Source of the DNA: Callorhinus ursinus
Lineage: Eukaryota; Chordata; Mammalia; Carnivora; Otariidae
Direction of reading: 5' to 3'
DNA: 64,000 bases
Assembly: GCF_003265705.1 (NCBI RefSeq)
Contig: NW_020312894.1
Coordinates: 5,090,300 to 5,154,299, forward strand
Shown here: positions 62,930 through 64,000 of the stretch, one piece after another
How the letters are laid out: the number at the start of each line of letters is the position of its first letter
Position numbering within the stretch: the stretch's first letter is position 1
Translations under genes and position numbers: made by a program
Notes under the pieces: generated by a model
Told to the model about the DNA's origin: nothing
What the model saw: the letters and a program-made list of their open reading frames with translations, nothing else
Database searches by the model: none

Positions 62930-63600
62930 ATTTCTACAGAAAAGTCCACAAGTCAGGTATACAAATTGACGAATTTTCATAGTGAATTCATCCATCCATC
63001 AAGACCCAGAAGGTTACAGCTCTTTAGAGAACTCCAGATGGCCCTCCTGTCCTCCCAGCCATGGGTGCCCCCTACGCTGATTTCTAACATGGAGGAGTTG
63101 TGCTTGGCTCTGAACTTCATATGAATACGATCATTACTATGCGCTGGTTTCGGTCTAGATCTTTCATGCAACACTTCTTTTGGAGAAATTCAGCTATATT
63201 GTTGCAAGTACTTATGGTTCCTTTTTTATTTTTTTGCTATAATACATTCTGTTGTATGGCCATTTTATCCATCCTTCCTATTTGTACTGTTTCCAGTATT
63301 TTGGCTATTAGATAGAGTGCTGCTATGGATATCCTATACAAATCTTTTGGTGAAGATACAAATGACTTTCTAGGAGTAGAATTACCCACTCATAGGGTAT
63401 GTATATGTTTAAATTTATTACACACTGATAATTTTATAAAGAGGTTACACCAGTCTCCATACCAGACCTGCATAAGAGTTCTACTCTGGTCCTCACCAAC
63501 CATTTAGATGTCCTTATTCATCTTACTGACTCAGTACACTTTGGGTGGGTGGTAGTTGTAAGGTTTTGTCTTCAGGATTTCTAATAGGTCCATAAAAAAA
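62930..63600 (-). mobile_element. Old L1 (L1M-type), reverse strand
   Basis: Same class as 16385-17470: tatacaaattgacgaatttt, acttcatatgaatacgatca, gctataatacattctgttgt, agagtgctgctatggatatc, ctttctaggagtagaattac, then a degenerate ORF2 end. Many stops. Confidence 0.75.
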
Positions 63601-64000
63601 AGTATCTCACCCTGAGCCCTAATGGTATTGGCAATGGGTTTTGTTTTGTGGGATGCCACTGAATTTCAAATCTCTGACATATTCTTCCCTGAGAGCTCAT
63701 ATTTCTGAAACTAGAGCTTCTTTTTTATAGCATAACACAGCTCTATACTCTAACACAGGCCCAAAATCCAGGTTGTAGGGGGGAAAAATGTTTCAACATA
63801 AATGAGAGATGTGAACAAGAACCTTAGCAAAAGTGAAATGTAAGACTTGAAAATCTAGCCGTAAATGTCTTCCAAACATTACTCACTGCTGCTACCATTT
63901 TGACATGAAGAAAAGAAAGGTTGTGAGCACATTTTGGAGACTTCCAATTGCACAGGGGTAATGCAAGTTGGTGGTTAAAAACCATAGTGTTTGAGTTTGG
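63601..64000. other. Unassigned DNA at the right edge
   Basis: No gene or clear repeat is seen. Confidence 0.4.

Overview
This is a piece of mammalian nuclear DNA, almost certainly from a carnivoran. Nine tRNA-Lys-derived Can-SINE (SINEC) copies, several with clear target-site duplications, and young L1 copies whose 3' ends look like the carnivore L1 tail mark the lineage. The SINE body and tail type suggest a caniform, possibly an arctoid (bear, seal or mustelid), but the species cannot be fixed from this window. Nothing looks bacterial, viral or plasmid-derived, and no CRISPR array or prokaryotic operon is present.

Only one protein-coding gene can be supported: FOXI2, a forkhead transcription factor, on the minus strand at 47,437-49,139. 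It has two coding exons, an intact 317-residue frame, canonical splice sites, a TATA-like promoter and a CpG island of about 3 kb. In human, FOXI2 lies at 10q26.2 between NPS and CLRN3/PTPRE. By synteny the left 47 kb would be FOXI2-to-CLRN3 intergenic DNA and the right 15 kb the NPS side. No exon of those neighbours was seen.

Layout. 1-2,875: reverse-strand L1 carrying a patchwork insertion. 2,876-7,533: mostly unique DNA with a candidate conserved block near 4.2 kb. 7,534-8,913: a complete L1 insertion event with 5' inversion, 3' transduction and 15-bp target duplications. 8,914-23,330: unique DNA with three SINEs, an old L1 (16.4-17.5 kb), MIR copies and an RFX X-box. 23,330-27,480: an old L1 broken by four younger insertions. 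27,480-37,230: unique DNA with MIR, L2-like and hAT-Charlie relics. 37,233-37,786: two SINEs in opposite orientation. 37,830-41,320: old L1 and hAT remnants. 41,321-53,028: a stretch almost free of transposons, centred on FOXI2. 53,029-64,000: MER5A, old L1s with a young L1 inserted, a SINE, MIRs, an AT-rich block and candidate conserved blocks.

Most of the window is therefore non-coding. Apart from FOXI2, the informative content is the record of retrotransposition and repair events, plus a few candidate regulatory motifs. No previously undescribed multi-gene system was found. The most unusual structure is the two-source templated insertion inside the first L1. Repeat-family assignments rest on recognition of consensus features and were not computed.
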